Source: Methylophilaceae bacterium
Lineage (GTDB): Bacteria > Pseudomonadota > Gammaproteobacteria > Burkholderiales > Methylophilaceae
DNA: 64,000 nucleotides
Direction of reading: 5' to 3'
NCBI GenBank assembly: GCA_905339275.1
Contig: CAJPFK010000001.1
Coordinates: 124,001-188,000, forward strand
The notes beneath the pieces are model-generated. The model worked only from the letters and a program-made list of their open reading frames with translations. It searched no databases and had not been told where the DNA came from. This document shows, in pieces, positions 1-9,196 of this stretch; position 1 is the stretch's first letter, and every line of letters starts with the position of its first letter. Both the position numbers and the translations under genes were made by a program.

Positions 1-312
1 TTCGCCGGATTGGAAGTGCTCGCGATAGCTTATGCGTTTTATTACATCCACTGCCATTCGGGGGATTATGAAAGCATCACTATCGAAGGCGACTCCCTTT
101 CAATAGACAAGCGCGATTATAAAAATATCAGCCGAACCGTTTTCAACCGGTATTGGGCGCGTGTTCTGGTCAGGGAGCTGCCTTGCGGCGACCAGTCCTT
201 GCTACTCAGGTCGCACGGCAAGGAAGTGGAATTCGGGCGTCATTTCATGAATAACGATCAACGTTTGATGCTGGCGAAACAATTAAAAAAACGTGTCGGA
301 GTTATTACTTAA
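1..312 (+). CDS. DUF2244 family membrane protein, C-terminal part (cut by window start)
   Basis: This is the last 103 codons of a gene whose start lies outside the window; the frame is open from base 1. The protein is small and basic at its end, with a short hydrophobic stretch (LAIAYAFYYIH) followed by a beta-rich region rich in Arg and Lys. This fits the DUF2244 family of integral membrane proteins, which often sits directly before coxB in betaproteobacteria. The function of the family is unknown. The stop lies 19 bases before the chosen coxB start, so it is probably cotranscribed with the oxidase genes. The family call rests on memory of the sequence pattern and the context. Confidence 0.6.
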   Translation, partial: FAGLEVLAIAYAFYYIHCHSGDYESITIEGDSLSIDKRDYKNISRTVFNRYWARVLVRELPCGDQSLLLRSHGKEVEFGRHFMNNDQRLMLAKQLKKRVGVIT

Positions 313-331
313 CCTGATTTTGGGAGTGGGT

Positions 332-1504
332 ATGGTTATGCAGTTTTTGAGAAAAGCGGGATTGTTTCTGATGCTGGCGTTTACTTCATTTGCGGCACTG
401 GCACAGGATGCAAAATGGAATCTGCCAGAGCCGGTAACGCCTATGGCAAGAGATATTTACCAGATACACAACGAGTTCATGCTCGTTATTTTTGTGATGT
501 TCATTGTCGTGCTCGCGATCATGATTTACTCGATCGTCAAACACCGCAAGAGCCGCGGGCACAAGGCTGCCAATTTCACCGGGCCCAGCACCAAATCCCA
601 GATTGCATGGACGCTGGTTCCGTTTGCCATTCTGCTCTATATCGACTTCATCCTGATGGGCATTCCGGCCGTTCACAGCATCCAGTTGATGGAGGATACC
701 AAGCAAGGCGCCGATATGGTGGTGAAGATCACCGGCTCGCAGTGGCGCTGGCAATACGAGTACATGGATGGCGATGCCCAGGGCATCAAGTTCGTCAGTA
801 ACCTGACCACCCCGCAGGAGCAGATCAACAATCAGGCGGAGAAAGGCAAGAACTACCTGCTTGAGGTCGACAATCACTTCGTCGTGCCGGTCGACAAGAA
901 GGTACGTATCCTGCTGACGGCCAATGACGTGATTCACACCTGGTGGGTGCCGGCCTTCGGTTCCGCTCGCGATGCGATTCCCGGTTTCTTGCGCGAGACC
1001 TGGGTGCAAGGCGAGAAAATCGGGACTTACCGCGGGCAATGCAAGGAGCTGTGCGGCAAGGGCCATGGCTTCATGCCGGTTGTCGTCGATGTCGTCTCGG
1101 AAGAAGACTACAAAATCTGGGTAGCCTCCAAGAAAGAGGAAATGCAGGCGGCAACAGCCGGTGCCGACAAGGAGTGGTCAATGGAAGACCTGGTCGCGCA
1201 CGGCAAGGGCGTTTATGAAAAGAACTGCGCGGTTTGCCATCAGGCTAACGGACAAGGCCTGCCGCCTGCATTCCCTGCACTGACCGGCAGCAAGATTGTT
1301 GCCGGCCCCAACTTTGATGCCGAAGGAAGATTGCTGGTGGACAGCCATCTTGACCGTGTCTGGAATGGCAAGAACATCATGCCGGGCTGGAAAGGGACGC
1401 TGAATGATATCGATATTGCAGCTGTTGTGACGTATGAACGCAATGCGCTGGGTAATTCGGTCGGCGATGTACTGCAGCCGGCGCAAGTGAAAGCATTACG
1501 CTAA
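332..1504 (+). CDS. coxB: Cytochrome c oxidase subunit II with fused cytochrome c domain
   Basis: This is subunit II of the terminal heme-copper oxidase; it takes electrons from cytochrome c at the CuA centre. A signal peptide (LFLMLAFTSFAALAQ) is followed by two membrane helices and a periplasmic cupredoxin domain. The CuA ligands are visible as C237-KEL-C241 with a downstream His and Met. A C-terminal class I cytochrome c domain carries CAVCH at residues 299-303, which makes this a caa3-type subunit II. ATG 332 (with another ATG at 338) is preferred over the GTG at 293, which overlaps the upstream gene. The length of 390 residues fits the fused form. It leads the oxidase operon. Confidence 0.95.
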   Translation: MVMQFLRKAGLFLMLAFTSFAALAQDAKWNLPEPVTPMARDIYQIHNEFMLVIFVMFIVVLAIMIYSIVKHRKSRGHKAANFTGPSTKSQIAWTLVPFAILLYIDFILMGIPAVHSIQLMEDTKQGADMVVKITGSQWRWQYEYMDGDAQGIKFVSNLTTPQEQINNQAEKGKNYLLEVDNHFVVPVDKKVRILLTANDVIHTWWVPAFGSARDAIPGFLRETWVQGEKIGTYRGQCKELCGKGHGFMPVVVDVVSEEDYKIWVASKKEEMQAATAGADKEWSMEDLVAHGKGVYEKNCAVCHQANGQGLPPAFPALTGSKIVAGPNFDAEGRLLVDSHLDRVWNGKNIMPGWKGTLNDIDIAAVVTYERNALGNSVGDVLQPAQVKALR

Positions 1505-1553
1505 AAATATTGCAGGTATATTGAATCGGGACTTTGGGTTTAAGGAGATATTG

Positions 1554-3146
1554 ATGAGTTATTCAGCCACAGCAGATCATGGGGAACATCATGATCACCC
1601 AACCGGCATCATGCGTTGGTTTACGACGACGAATCACAAGGATATCGGGACGATGTACCTGATCTTCTCGCTTATCATGTTCATGGTGGGCGGATTCATG
1701 ATTCTGGCTGTCAGGGCGGAACTGTTTCAGCCCGGCATGCAGCTCATGCAGCCGGAATTCTACAATCAGTTGATCGGCGTGCATGCACTGGTCATGATCT
1801 TCGCGGCACTGATGCCGGCAGCCACCGGCTTCGCCAACTGGATGCTGCCGCTGCAGCTCGGCGCGCCGGACATGGCATTGCCCCGCCTCAATAACTGGGG
1901 TTTCTGGCTGCTGCCGCCTGCGGCTATCCTGTTGACGCTGCCGTTCACTCTGGCCCTGTTCGGTATCGGCGATGGCGCCATCGCCACCGGCTGGACGTTC
2001 TATGCACCGCTCTCCGTTCAGGGCGGCATCGGCGTCGATTTCGCCATTTTTGCGGTTCACATCCTAGGTATTTCCTCCGTGATGGGTTCCATCAACGTGA
2101 TCGTGACGATTTTCAACATGCGCGCTCCCGGCATGACGCTAATGAAGATGCCGATGTTCGCCTGGGGCTGGCTCATCACCGCCTTCCTGCTGATTGCCAC
2201 GATTCCGGTGCTGGCCGGTGCTGTGACCATGCTGCTGACCGATCGCCACTTCGGCACGCACTTCTTCAATGCGGCCGGCGGTGGTGACCCCATCCTGTTC
2301 CAGCACCTGTTCTGGTTCTTCGGCCACCCTGAGGTCTACATCCTGTTGCTGCCGGTCTGGGGTTTCATGCCGCAGATTCTGCAGACATTCTCGCGCAAGC
2401 CGATGTATGGCTACAAGGCGCAGGTCTATTCCTTCTGGGGGATCGGTGTTCTTTCCGTGGTGGTCTGGGCACACCATTTCTTTACTGTCGGCATGCCGGT
2501 ACCGGCCCTGATTTATTTCATGTTCAGTACCATGGCCATTTCATTGCCGCTGGCGGTGCTGTTCTTCTGCTGGATCGCCACCATGTGGCGCGGTTCGATG
2601 ACCTTCGAGACTCCCATGCTGTTCGCCGTCGGCTGGATCATCCTGTTCGGCATCGGCGGCCTGACTGGCCTGGTGCTGGCCGATGTGGCGGCCGACGCGC
2701 AATACCACCACAGCTACTTCGTCGTGGCGCACTTCCACTACACGCTGTTCGCCGGCGGCATCATGGGCATTATGGCCGGCGTGTACTACTGGCTGCCGAA
2801 GATGACCGGCCATATGTACAACGAGGGCCTGGGCAAGCTGCACTTCTGGTTGACCGCCATTTCATTCAACCTGACCTTTATCCCGCAATTCTTCCTGGGA
2901 TTGGCCGGCATGCCTCGCCGTATCCCGGACTATGCATTGCAGTTTGCCGATTTCAATGCGGTGTCCACGGTAGCCGCCTTTGTCCTGGGCTTTGCACAAC
3001 TGATCTTTGTCTACAACATCATCAGTTGCGCGCGTGGCGGCAAGAAAGCGACCGACAGGGTCTGGGAAGGTGCGCAAGGCCTGGAATGGACGTTGCCGTC
3101 GCCACCGCCGTACCATAGCTTTACCGAGCAGCCTGTCATCAAGTAA
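1554..3146 (+). CDS. coxA: Cytochrome c oxidase subunit I
   Basis: This is the catalytic subunit, with heme a and the heme a3-CuB site where oxygen is reduced and protons are pumped. About 12 hydrophobic helices are visible. Signature stretches are WFTTTNHKDIGTMYL near the N-terminus, the HPEVY motif near residue 258 that holds CuB and the cross-linked Tyr, and paired His ligands in the region VVAHFHYTLFAGG. Start ATG 1554 is chosen because the Shine-Dalgarno AAGGAG lies 7 bases before it. At 530 residues it is the usual family size. It sits 49 bases after coxB. Confidence 0.97.
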   Translation: MSYSATADHGEHHDHPTGIMRWFTTTNHKDIGTMYLIFSLIMFMVGGFMILAVRAELFQPGMQLMQPEFYNQLIGVHALVMIFAALMPAATGFANWMLPLQLGAPDMALPRLNNWGFWLLPPAAILLTLPFTLALFGIGDGAIATGWTFYAPLSVQGGIGVDFAIFAVHILGISSVMGSINVIVTIFNMRAPGMTLMKMPMFAWGWLITAFLLIATIPVLAGAVTMLLTDRHFGTHFFNAAGGGDPILFQHLFWFFGHPEVYILLLPVWGFMPQILQTFSRKPMYGYKAQVYSFWGIGVLSVVVWAHHFFTVGMPVPALIYFMFSTMAISLPLAVLFFCWIATMWRGSMTFETPMLFAVGWIILFGIGGLTGLVLADVAADAQYHHSYFVVAHFHYTLFAGGIMGIMAGVYYWLPKMTGHMYNEGLGKLHFWLTAISFNLTFIPQFFLGLAGMPRRIPDYALQFADFNAVSTVAAFVLGFAQLIFVYNIISCARGGKKATDRVWEGAQGLEWTLPSPPPYHSFTEQPVIK

Positions 3147-3153
3147 GTCATCG

Positions 3154-3180
3154 GTCTGGCCTGCCGCAGGCAGGCCAGAC
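3154..3180 (+). other. Strong hairpin after coxA
   Basis: A perfect 12-bp inverted repeat, GTCTGGCCTGCC / GGCAGGCCAGAC, has only a 3-base loop and starts 8 bases after the coxA stop. No T-run follows, so it is more likely an mRNA-stability or attenuation structure within the operon than a full terminator. Confidence 0.6.
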
Positions 3181-3207
3181 TAAACGAAACTGTAATTAGA
3201 AAGCACT

Positions 3208-3321
3208 ATGCAAGAGCCGGATAAGGAAAGACGCAAACGCAGTATCAGGTTGGGATTGTTTTTTGGGCTATTCGTATTGATTATTTACCTAGGCTCAATG
3301 TACATCATATGGACACGATAA
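3208..3321 (+). CDS. Cytochrome oxidase small assembly protein, 37 aa
   Basis: This tiny gene encodes a 37-residue protein. It has a charged N-terminus (MQEPDKERRKRSIR), then a single membrane helix (LGLFFGLFVLIIYLGSMYII) and a short basic tail. Its position between coxA and ctaG and its shape match the short cytochrome oxidase assembly proteins annotated at this place in many betaproteobacteria. The stop overlaps the ctaG start by 13 bases, which suggests translational coupling. The exact role is not known to me; help in delivering copper or stabilising subunit I is an inference from context. Confidence 0.7.
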   Translation: MQEPDKERRKRSIRLGLFFGLFVLIIYLGSMYIIWTR

Positions 3322-3860
3322 GCAGTGCGGAGTTGAAACAGGCAGCCAATCGCCGTTTGGGGCTGAAATTGCTGTGGCTGGTGGGCGGGTCCATCCTGTT
3401 TGCCTTCTCGCTGGTACCGTTATACGACGTGCTTTGCACGGTGACCGGGCTCAATGGGAAAACCGATAATTTTGCAGCGCAAGGTAATACCGTCATCGAT
3501 GAGGACCGTTGGGTCAAAGTGGAATTTACCAGTAACGTGATGCCGGGTCTGGCCTGGAATTTCCACCCCAAGCAAAGCAGCATCATGGTTCGGCCCGGTA
3601 AGATTGAGACCGTGATGTTCGAGGCAAGGAACATGACCAATGAAGTTGTTGCCGGCCAGGCCGTGCCCAGTGTCAGTCCTTCCATTGCGTCAACGCACTT
3701 CAAGAAACTGGAGTGTTTTTGTTTTGTCAGGCAGGAATTACAGCCGGGCGAAATCAGGGAAATGCCGTTGCGGTTTTATGTAAGCCCGGATTTACCGGAG
3801 AAGGTAGAAGCAGTGACGCTGTCTTATGCATTTTTTAATGCAGTCAAGCCGGCGAATTAG
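3309..3860 (+). CDS. ctaG: Cytochrome c oxidase assembly protein CtaG/Cox11
   Basis: This membrane-anchored copper chaperone inserts CuB into subunit I. One N-terminal membrane helix (residues about 18-36) is followed by an immunoglobulin-like periplasmic domain. The copper-binding CFCF motif is present at residues 136-139. The 183-residue length is typical. It starts inside the end of the small assembly gene and is followed by coxC after 80 bases, so it belongs to the oxidase operon. Confidence 0.95.
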   Translation: MDTISSAELKQAANRRLGLKLLWLVGGSILFAFSLVPLYDVLCTVTGLNGKTDNFAAQGNTVIDEDRWVKVEFTSNVMPGLAWNFHPKQSSIMVRPGKIETVMFEARNMTNEVVAGQAVPSVSPSIASTHFKKLECFCFVRQELQPGEIREMPLRFYVSPDLPEKVEAVTLSYAFFNAVKPAN

Positions 3861-3940
3861 GGAGATCGCAAAGCAGTTGGCGAGCCAACCAAGCTGGGCG
3901 GAGATAATAAATATGCAAAATAATGCACGGGAGTTAATGC

Positions 3941-4837
3941 ATGGCTACACATTCTGAAAATCAGTACTTTGTACCTACCCCAAGCCTGTATCCAGTATTC
4001 ATGTCTGCTGGCTTGTTCACGCTGGCATCAGGTTTTATTTTTAGCATTAACAACTACAGTGCTGGCAATTGGATGATGATTGCCGGTGCACTGCTGATTG
4101 TCCTGATGACGTTCCGCTGGATGGGCAAAGTGATTGCCGAGAACCAGAGCGGCGTGTACAAGAGTTGGGAGGATAAATCGTTCCGTTGGGGAATGATCGT
4201 CTTTATCTGTTCCGAAGTTGCGTTCTTCGCTGCCTTCTTCGGCGCGTTATTTTACATGCGGGTGATTTCTGTGCCGGAACTGGCCAGTTTCGACCCTGAC
4301 TTCACCATGTACAAGGATTTTACCGGGGCATGGCCATCGCTCGGGCCCGGCGGCGATGTCATTCGCTTTGCCGGGGCGCTGGAAACCTATACGCCGCCTG
4401 CAAACTTCAGCCCGATGGGGGCATGGGGGTTGCCGGCAATCAATACGCTTATATTGCTGACCTCAGGCGCAACGATCACTTGGGCGCATTGGGGCCTGCT
4501 CAAGAACAATCGCAAGCAGCTGGTCATTGGCATGTTGCTGACCGTGTTACTGGGTATCGCGTTCCTGATCTGCCAGGCTTATGAATACCATCATGCATAC
4601 ACCGAGCTCGGCTTGACGCTCGGTGCCGGCGCTTACGGCGGGACATTCTTCATGCTGACCGGTTTTCATGGATTCCATGTGACGCTGGGAACCATCATGC
4701 TGATCGTGATCCTGTTCCGCTGCATGAAGGGGCATTTCACCGCAGAGCGGCATTTCGGGTTTGAGGGCGTTGCCTGGTACTGGCACTTTGTGGATGTGGT
4801 CTGGCTTGGGCTGTTTATCTTTGTTTACTGGTTGTAA
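3941..4837 (+). CDS. coxC: Cytochrome c oxidase subunit III
   Basis: This is subunit III of the oxidase, a seven-helix protein without metal centres that stabilises the complex and the proton uptake path. Characteristic pieces are RWGMIVFICSEVAFFAAFFGALF, LLTSGATITWAHW, LTGFHGFHVTLG and the C-terminal WYWHFVDVVWLGLFIFVYW. The 298-residue length is normal. A strong terminator follows 19 bases after the stop and ends the structural part of the operon. Confidence 0.96.
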   Translation: MATHSENQYFVPTPSLYPVFMSAGLFTLASGFIFSINNYSAGNWMMIAGALLIVLMTFRWMGKVIAENQSGVYKSWEDKSFRWGMIVFICSEVAFFAAFFGALFYMRVISVPELASFDPDFTMYKDFTGAWPSLGPGGDVIRFAGALETYTPPANFSPMGAWGLPAINTLILLTSGATITWAHWGLLKNNRKQLVIGMLLTVLLGIAFLICQAYEYHHAYTELGLTLGAGAYGGTFFMLTGFHGFHVTLGTIMLIVILFRCMKGHFTAERHFGFEGVAWYWHFVDVVWLGLFIFVYWL

Positions 4838-4856
4838 GCTGGGGAGCGGGAGGGGA

Positions 4857-4882
4857 GGCGATGCAGGCGCATCGCCTTTTTT
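4857..4882 (+). terminator. Rho-independent terminator after coxC
   Basis: The stem GGCGATGC / GCATCGCC with loop AGGC is followed by six T. It lies between coxC on the plus strand and the convergent DUF2909 gene. Confidence 0.85.
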
Positions 4883-4903
4883 CTGCCGGTCTGGTTTTAT
4901 CGG

Positions 4904-5098
4904 CTAACGGCCGATGATACCGGTGAGATAACCTGCCATCAGGCAGATAAAGAGTACGATGGACAGTGCAATGCGAACGGTGAGGGCTTTGACGGTTCTT
5001 TCGCCGGTGCCCTTGTCCCTGGCCAGGAAAAAAAGTGCTGAGAACAGGCTTCCTACAATGATGATGAGTGTAACGACGATAGCGATCTTGATAAGCAT
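4904..5098 (-). CDS. DUF2909 family twin-transmembrane protein, 64 aa
   Basis: This small protein has two hydrophobic helices, LIKIAIVVTLIIIVGSLFSALFFLA and IALSIVLFICLMAGYLTGIIG, separated by a short charged loop (RDKGTGERTVKALTVR). Size and pattern fit the DUF2909 family that is regularly found on the opposite strand between coxC and SURF1 in betaproteobacteria. Its role is unknown, but the location suggests oxidase assembly. The ATG at 5098 is used because the upstream in-frame extension has no membrane or domain pattern and overlaps the SURF1 start. Confidence 0.65.
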   Translation of the reverse strand: MLIKIAIVVTLIIIVGSLFSALFFLARDKGTGERTVKALTVRIALSIVLFICLMAGYLTGIIGR

Positions 5099-5139
5099 CA
5101 CGGTGTTCCAGATAAGTGTCGAATGATTATGCGGTGCGC

Positions 5140-5904
5140 ATGAGTTATTTGCAATTTCGATTATCGAATTATCGTTTCCGGCCCAGCCTTGTTGGGACTT
5201 TGCTGATGTTGTGCAGTATTCCATTGTTTATCAAGTTCGGCTTGTGGCAATACAACAAGGCGGAGCAGAAGCAGGCATTGCAGGCGATGTATGACCGCGC
5301 GCTTTTGTCGGAGCCTGTTGACCTGCCGCTGGAGTTCAGCGATGTGGGGAACTGGCGTTACCGGCAAGTAAAAGTCTCCGGAGAATATACCCCTGAGCAT
5401 CAGATATTGCTGGATAACCAGGTCGAGCAGGAGCGGGCCGGCTATCATGTGATTACGCCGCTGAGAATCAGCCGTTCGGAGAAGTATGTGCTGGTAGACC
5501 GCGGGTGGGTCGTCGCCAATGCAGATAGGAGCATCTTGCCGGAAATCGAAACCCCGGCAGGGGAGCAGGCGATCGTTGGGCATCTCTGGTTACCCAGCGA
5601 GAAGTTTTACAGCCTGGAAGCCGCGGGCGCAGGAGCCGGCGGGCATGAATGGCAATTGCTTTGGCAGAATATGGATATGTCGCGTTATAAACAATCGGTC
5701 CCTTTTCAGGTGTTGCCCATGGTCGTACGCCTTGACCCGGAAAGCGAAGCGGGCGGTTATTCTCGTCAATGGCCGCGGCCGGCGGAGCGCATTACGACCC
5801 ACATCGGTTACGCTTATCAATGGTTCGGTTTTGCGGTGGCAGCAGTATTGATCTGGGTATTCGTCAGTTTCAGGCGGCAGGGGAATGAGCAAGATGCAAA
5901 CTGA
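5140..5904 (+). CDS. SURF1 family cytochrome oxidase biogenesis protein
   Basis: SURF1/Shy1 proteins help insert heme a into oxidase subunit I. The protein has the family's two end helices: an N-terminal one (PSLVGTLLMLCSIPLFIKFGLWQ, with the G-WQ pattern) and a C-terminal one (HIGYAYQWFGFAVAAVLIWVFV), with a periplasmic domain between them containing ILLDNQ and VLVDRGWV. ATG 5140 is used; GTG 5116 is a possible alternative. The end overlaps the next gene by 20 bases. Confidence 0.88.
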   Translation: MSYLQFRLSNYRFRPSLVGTLLMLCSIPLFIKFGLWQYNKAEQKQALQAMYDRALLSEPVDLPLEFSDVGNWRYRQVKVSGEYTPEHQILLDNQVEQERAGYHVITPLRISRSEKYVLVDRGWVVANADRSILPEIETPAGEQAIVGHLWLPSEKFYSLEAAGAGAGGHEWQLLWQNMDMSRYKQSVPFQVLPMVVRLDPESEAGGYSRQWPRPAERITTHIGYAYQWFGFAVAAVLIWVFVSFRRQGNEQDAN

Positions 5905-6487
5905 GAATCAGCGATTGAATCCTGGCGCCAAGGAAAACAAGCCGCGCGGCCGCTGGATGCTGTTGCTCCTCTTTATCTTCTTTGCGGCACCGCTGATCGT
6001 CGTGACCGTCATGCACAAGGTGGATTGGCATCCTGCCGGTTTCAGCCGTGGGCAGATGGTGACGCCGGCCAGGCAGATTTCCATGCCTGCAGGTGCGGCG
6101 GATTTATGGAAAGAAAAATGGAGCATGGTCTATATCGCCGACGTATGCGATGAGACCTGTGCCAGCCGCCTCCACGACATGCGGCAGCTCCATAGCTCGC
6201 TGGCGAAGAATATTGAGCGTGTCCAGCGTATTCTGGTGACGTCCGATGCAGACGTGAGCGGCCTGAAGCAGAAATATCCTGACCTCATCATCATCAATCA
6301 GCCAGAAGCCGGCGTTTCTGCATTGAAACGGCAGTTCGACCTTGCCGATTCCACCGCAGGTAGCGCCGAGCGCGTCTATCTGGTGGACCCACTGGGTTAC
6401 CTGATGATGAGTTATCCGATCAACATGGCAGCCTCCGATATCCGCAAGGATTTGAGCCGGCTGCTGACCTATGCCTGGGCGGGCTGA
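5885..6487 (+). CDS. SCO1-like thioredoxin-fold membrane protein
   Basis: One N-terminal membrane helix (WMLLLLFIFFAAPLIVVTVM) is followed by a periplasmic domain. C88-DET-C92 has the CxxxC spacing used by SCO1 proteins to bind copper or reduce CuA cysteines, and the stretch RVYLVDPLGYLMMSYP matches the end of a thioredoxin-like fold. It is 200 residues long. Between SURF1 and ctaA it very likely takes part in oxidase assembly. It is more divergent than a typical SCO1, so the copper role is inferred. Confidence 0.7.
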   Translation: MSKMQTENQRLNPGAKENKPRGRWMLLLLFIFFAAPLIVVTVMHKVDWHPAGFSRGQMVTPARQISMPAGAADLWKEKWSMVYIADVCDETCASRLHDMRQLHSSLAKNIERVQRILVTSDADVSGLKQKYPDLIIINQPEAGVSALKRQFDLADSTAGSAERVYLVDPLGYLMMSYPINMAASDIRKDLSRLLTYAWAG

Positions 6488-7498
6488 GTGATGGGCGCGT
6501 CAATTGTATCGGCGGCATGGTTCAGGCAGTTTGCGCTGGTCGCGACGTTGCTGGCACTTTGTGTCGTCTCGCTGGGAGCCTATGTCCGATTGTCGGATGC
6601 CGGGCTTGGCTGCCCGGATTGGCCCGGCTGCTATGGCACGATGTCCGTGCCGGAAAGTGAGGCGGCGATCAGGCAGGCACAGGAAGCGTTTCCGCATAGC
6701 GCATTCGATCATGGCAAGGCCTGGAAAGAGATGCTGCATCGTTATCTGGCGGGTACGCTGGGCATTCTGGTGCTGGCGCTGTTTGTTCTGGCCTGGCGTG
6801 CGAGAAACCTGATCCGGGTGTCGGCGTGGACGCCGACCGTGCTGCTTGGGCTCATCGTTTTTCAGGCCATGCTGGGCATGTGGACGGTGACCATGCTGCT
6901 CAAGCCTGCCGTTGTGACGGCGCACCTGCTTGGCGGCATGGCAACGCTGGCAATGCTTACCTGGATTGCGCACCGTCACTGGGGTGCTGCTTCTCCCCGG
7001 TTTGCCCAGTCAAGGGGGTTGAGAGTCTGGATACGCGGTGCCGTGCTGGTGGTGTTTGCGCAGATACTTCTTGGCGGTTGGACCAGTACGAATTATGCGG
7101 CGCTTGCCTGCACGGACTTTCCTACCTGCCACGGCGCCTGGTTCCCCGAGATGGATTTTGCCAATGCCTTTCACTGGATACGCGAACTGGGGGAATCGAT
7201 TGACGGTACGCCGCTGGAATTGGCGGCACTGACTGCGATTCAATGGACGCATCGGCTCGGCGCCCTGGTTGTGCTGATCTATATGGGTGTGCTTGGCTGG
7301 CGATTGATGCAGGTGGAGCCCATGCGCAAGCTCGGCCTGGTTTTATGGCTCCTGCTGGTAGTGCAGATTGCATTGGGAATAGGTAATCTGTTACTTCGCC
7401 TGCCGCTGGTGCTGGCGGTAGGGCATAACCTGGTCGCTGCGTTGCTGGTCATTGCAATAATAGTGTTGAATTCAAGAATCACAGAATTGCCAAAATAG
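6488..7498 (+). CDS. ctaA: Heme A synthase (COX15/CtaA)
   Basis: This integral membrane enzyme converts heme O to heme A by oxidising the C8 methyl group. Eight helices are expected and visible. Recognisable parts are [18 protein letters not shown] with its cysteine pair, [10 protein letters not shown] with a heme-ligand His, VTAHLLGGM and [11 protein letters not shown]. At 336 residues it is family-typical. The ATG lies directly after the stop of the SCO-like gene, so the two are tightly coupled. Confidence 0.95.
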   Translation: MMGASIVSAAWFRQFALVATLLALCVVSLGAYVRLSDAGLGCPDWPGCYGTMSVPESEAAIRQAQEAFPHSAFDHGKAWKEMLHRYLAGTLGILVLALFVLAWRARNLIRVSAWTPTVLLGLIVFQAMLGMWTVTMLLKPAVVTAHLLGGMATLAMLTWIAHRHWGAASPRFAQSRGLRVWIRGAVLVVFAQILLGGWTSTNYAALACTDFPTCHGAWFPEMDFANAFHWIRELGESIDGTPLELAALTAIQWTHRLGALVVLIYMGVLGWRLMQVEPMRKLGLVLWLLLVVQIALGIGNLLLRLPLVLAVGHNLVAALLVIAIIVLNSRITELPK

Positions 7499-7508
7499 GG
7501 AGTGTTTC

Positions 7509-8426
7509 ATGAGTACGGTTACGATTGCGAGTTTGCAAAGAATCAGAGGCCAGTTGGGGCAGGGCTTCCATAAGTTCTTTCCCTTGTGTAAACCGCGGGT
7601 GACGGCGCTTATCGTATTCACCGCCATGATCGGCATGTTCCTGGCTACGCCGACGATGGTTCCGCTAGGGCTGTTGCTGGCGGCAATGCTTGGTATAGGC
7701 ATGGCGTCCGGCGCTGCCGCCGCATTCAATTGCCTGATCGAGCAAAAGATCGATGCCAGGATGGCGCGCACCAGGGGCCGTCCTTTACCTACCGGCCAGG
7801 TGACTTCGGTGCAGACCGTCGTGTTTGCCAGCCTGCTCGGCGGCCTTGGCCTGTTTATCCTGTACTATTTTGTCAATCCCCTGACCATGTGGCTGACTTT
7901 TGCCACTTTTCTCGGTTATGCGGTGATCTACACGATCTTTCTTAAACCGGCGACTCCCCTGAACATCGTGATTGGCGGCGCATCAGGCGCAATGCCGCCG
8001 ATACTGGGGTGGGCAGCGGTGAACAATGTCGTTTCCCCGGAGGCGCTGATCCTTTTCCTGATTATCTTTGCGTGGACCCCGCCGCATTTCTGGGCGCTGG
8101 CGTTATACCGCCGTGCGGAATATGCCAAGGTCGGCATGCCCATGCTGCCTGTAACGCACGGCGAAGAATTTACCCGCCTGCATATCCTGCTCTATACCGT
8201 TATTCTGTTTGCAGTGGCTTTAATGCCATACGGGCATGGCATGAGCGGCCTGATTTACCTGGCTGCCTCATTGATCCTGAACGTGGTGTTCATGGCATAT
8301 GCGATCGGGTTATACAGGAGATATTCGGATTCCCTGGCACGCAGCATGTTCCGCTATTCCATTCTTTACCTCAGCCTGCTGTTTGCTGCATTGCTGGTGG
8401 ATCATTACTGGCACATCACATTCTAG
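7509..8426 (+). CDS. ctaB: Protoheme IX farnesyltransferase (heme O synthase)
   Basis: This membrane prenyltransferase adds a farnesyl group to heme B to give heme O, the substrate of CtaA. The first Asp-rich substrate region reads [23 protein letters not shown], and the second conserved region is [30 protein letters not shown]. The 305-residue length with nine hydrophobic segments matches the family. It lies ten bases after ctaA and closes the oxidase cluster. Confidence 0.95.
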   Translation: MSTVTIASLQRIRGQLGQGFHKFFPLCKPRVTALIVFTAMIGMFLATPTMVPLGLLLAAMLGIGMASGAAAAFNCLIEQKIDARMARTRGRPLPTGQVTSVQTVVFASLLGGLGLFILYYFVNPLTMWLTFATFLGYAVIYTIFLKPATPLNIVIGGASGAMPPILGWAAVNNVVSPEALILFLIIFAWTPPHFWALALYRRAEYAKVGMPMLPVTHGEEFTRLHILLYTVILFAVALMPYGHGMSGLIYLAASLILNVVFMAYAIGLYRRYSDSLARSMFRYSILYLSLLFAALLVDHYWHITF

Positions 8427-8455
8427 ACAGCGGGAATCACAACGATTCAACGCGG

Positions 8456-8527
8456 GGTTGATCCAAATCAACCGGAAACCCGGAAAATCACACTATGCTC
8501 GGCATGGAAGGTGATTTTCCGGGTTTC
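8456..8527. repeat. Two tandem hairpins downstream of ctaB
   Basis: The first is GGTTGAT-CCAA-ATCAACC (8456-8473). The second starts two bases later and has perfect 17-bp arms, GAAACCCGGAAAATCAC (8475-8491) and its complement (8511-8527), around a 19-base loop that holds a small ATGC/GCAT stem. No T-run follows. It may end the oxidase transcript or bind a regulator. Confidence 0.6.
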
Positions 8528-8680
8528 ATCATTGAGTCGATCTGAATTTGTCTTCATTGAAAACCTAAACCCCGAGAATGATGGGGATTAGGCTATTACT
8601 TTGACGAAATGAACTGCCGCTTTGCCGCATAGAATCAGCTATCAGTCTGCAAAGCAGAGTTACATGCTCAGAAAGCTCGA

Positions 8681-9196
8681 ATGATTATTCCGCAAAAGCC
8701 AGAAAATGAAGATCAACGCCTGCAAGCGCTCAGGAGTCTGCTCATTTTAGATACCACGCACGAAGAGAGATTTGATCGCATTACCCAGTTCGCCTGTTTT
8801 GAGTTCGATGTGCCGATAGCACTGGTTTCCCTGGTTGACGAACACAGGCAATGGTTCAAATCCTTTGTCGGCATTGATGCTTGTGAAACGAGCCGGGATA
8901 TTTCGTTTTGCGCGCATGCCATATTGGAGGACTGCGTCATGGTGGTCGAAGATGCAATCAGGGATGAACGGTTCCATGACAATCCCCTGGTCATCAGCGA
9001 CCCGTTTATCCGCTTTTATGCCGGCGCTCCGCTTACCCTGCCGACAGGGGAAAGAGTCGGTACGTTATGCCTGATAGACAGGAAACCCAGAAGTTTCGAT
9101 TCAACGGACTTGTCCATACTGGTAACACTCAGTCATATGGTCGTTGCTGAACTTGTTCCCAGCCTGGCCGGAAAAATTGGTGAACAAAATGAATAA
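8681..9196 (+). CDS. GAF domain protein
   Basis: This 171-residue protein consists almost wholly of one GAF domain. The stretches LDTTHEERFDRITQFACFEFDVPIALVSLVDEHRQWFKS, CETSRDISFCAHAIL and VISDPFIRFYAGAPLTLPTGERVGTLCLIDRKPR are the usual pattern of the free-standing GAF or GAF-cyclase group that senses small ligands. No output domain is attached. The next gene overlaps its stop by 8 bases and encodes a receiver-like protein, so the two may form a signalling pair. nifA follows about 700 bases downstream. The ligand is not identifiable. Confidence 0.75.
   Translation: MIIPQKPENEDQRLQALRSLLILDTTHEERFDRITQFACFEFDVPIALVSLVDEHRQWFKSFVGIDACETSRDISFCAHAILEDCVMVVEDAIRDERFHDNPLVISDPFIRFYAGAPLTLPTGERVGTLCLIDRKPRSFDSTDLSILVTLSHMVVAELVPSLAGKIGEQNE

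Noticed and set aside
386-1066. Long open frame on the minus strand inside coxB
   Set aside because: It is the complement of a conserved gene and has no domain pattern; GC-rich codons leave such shadows.
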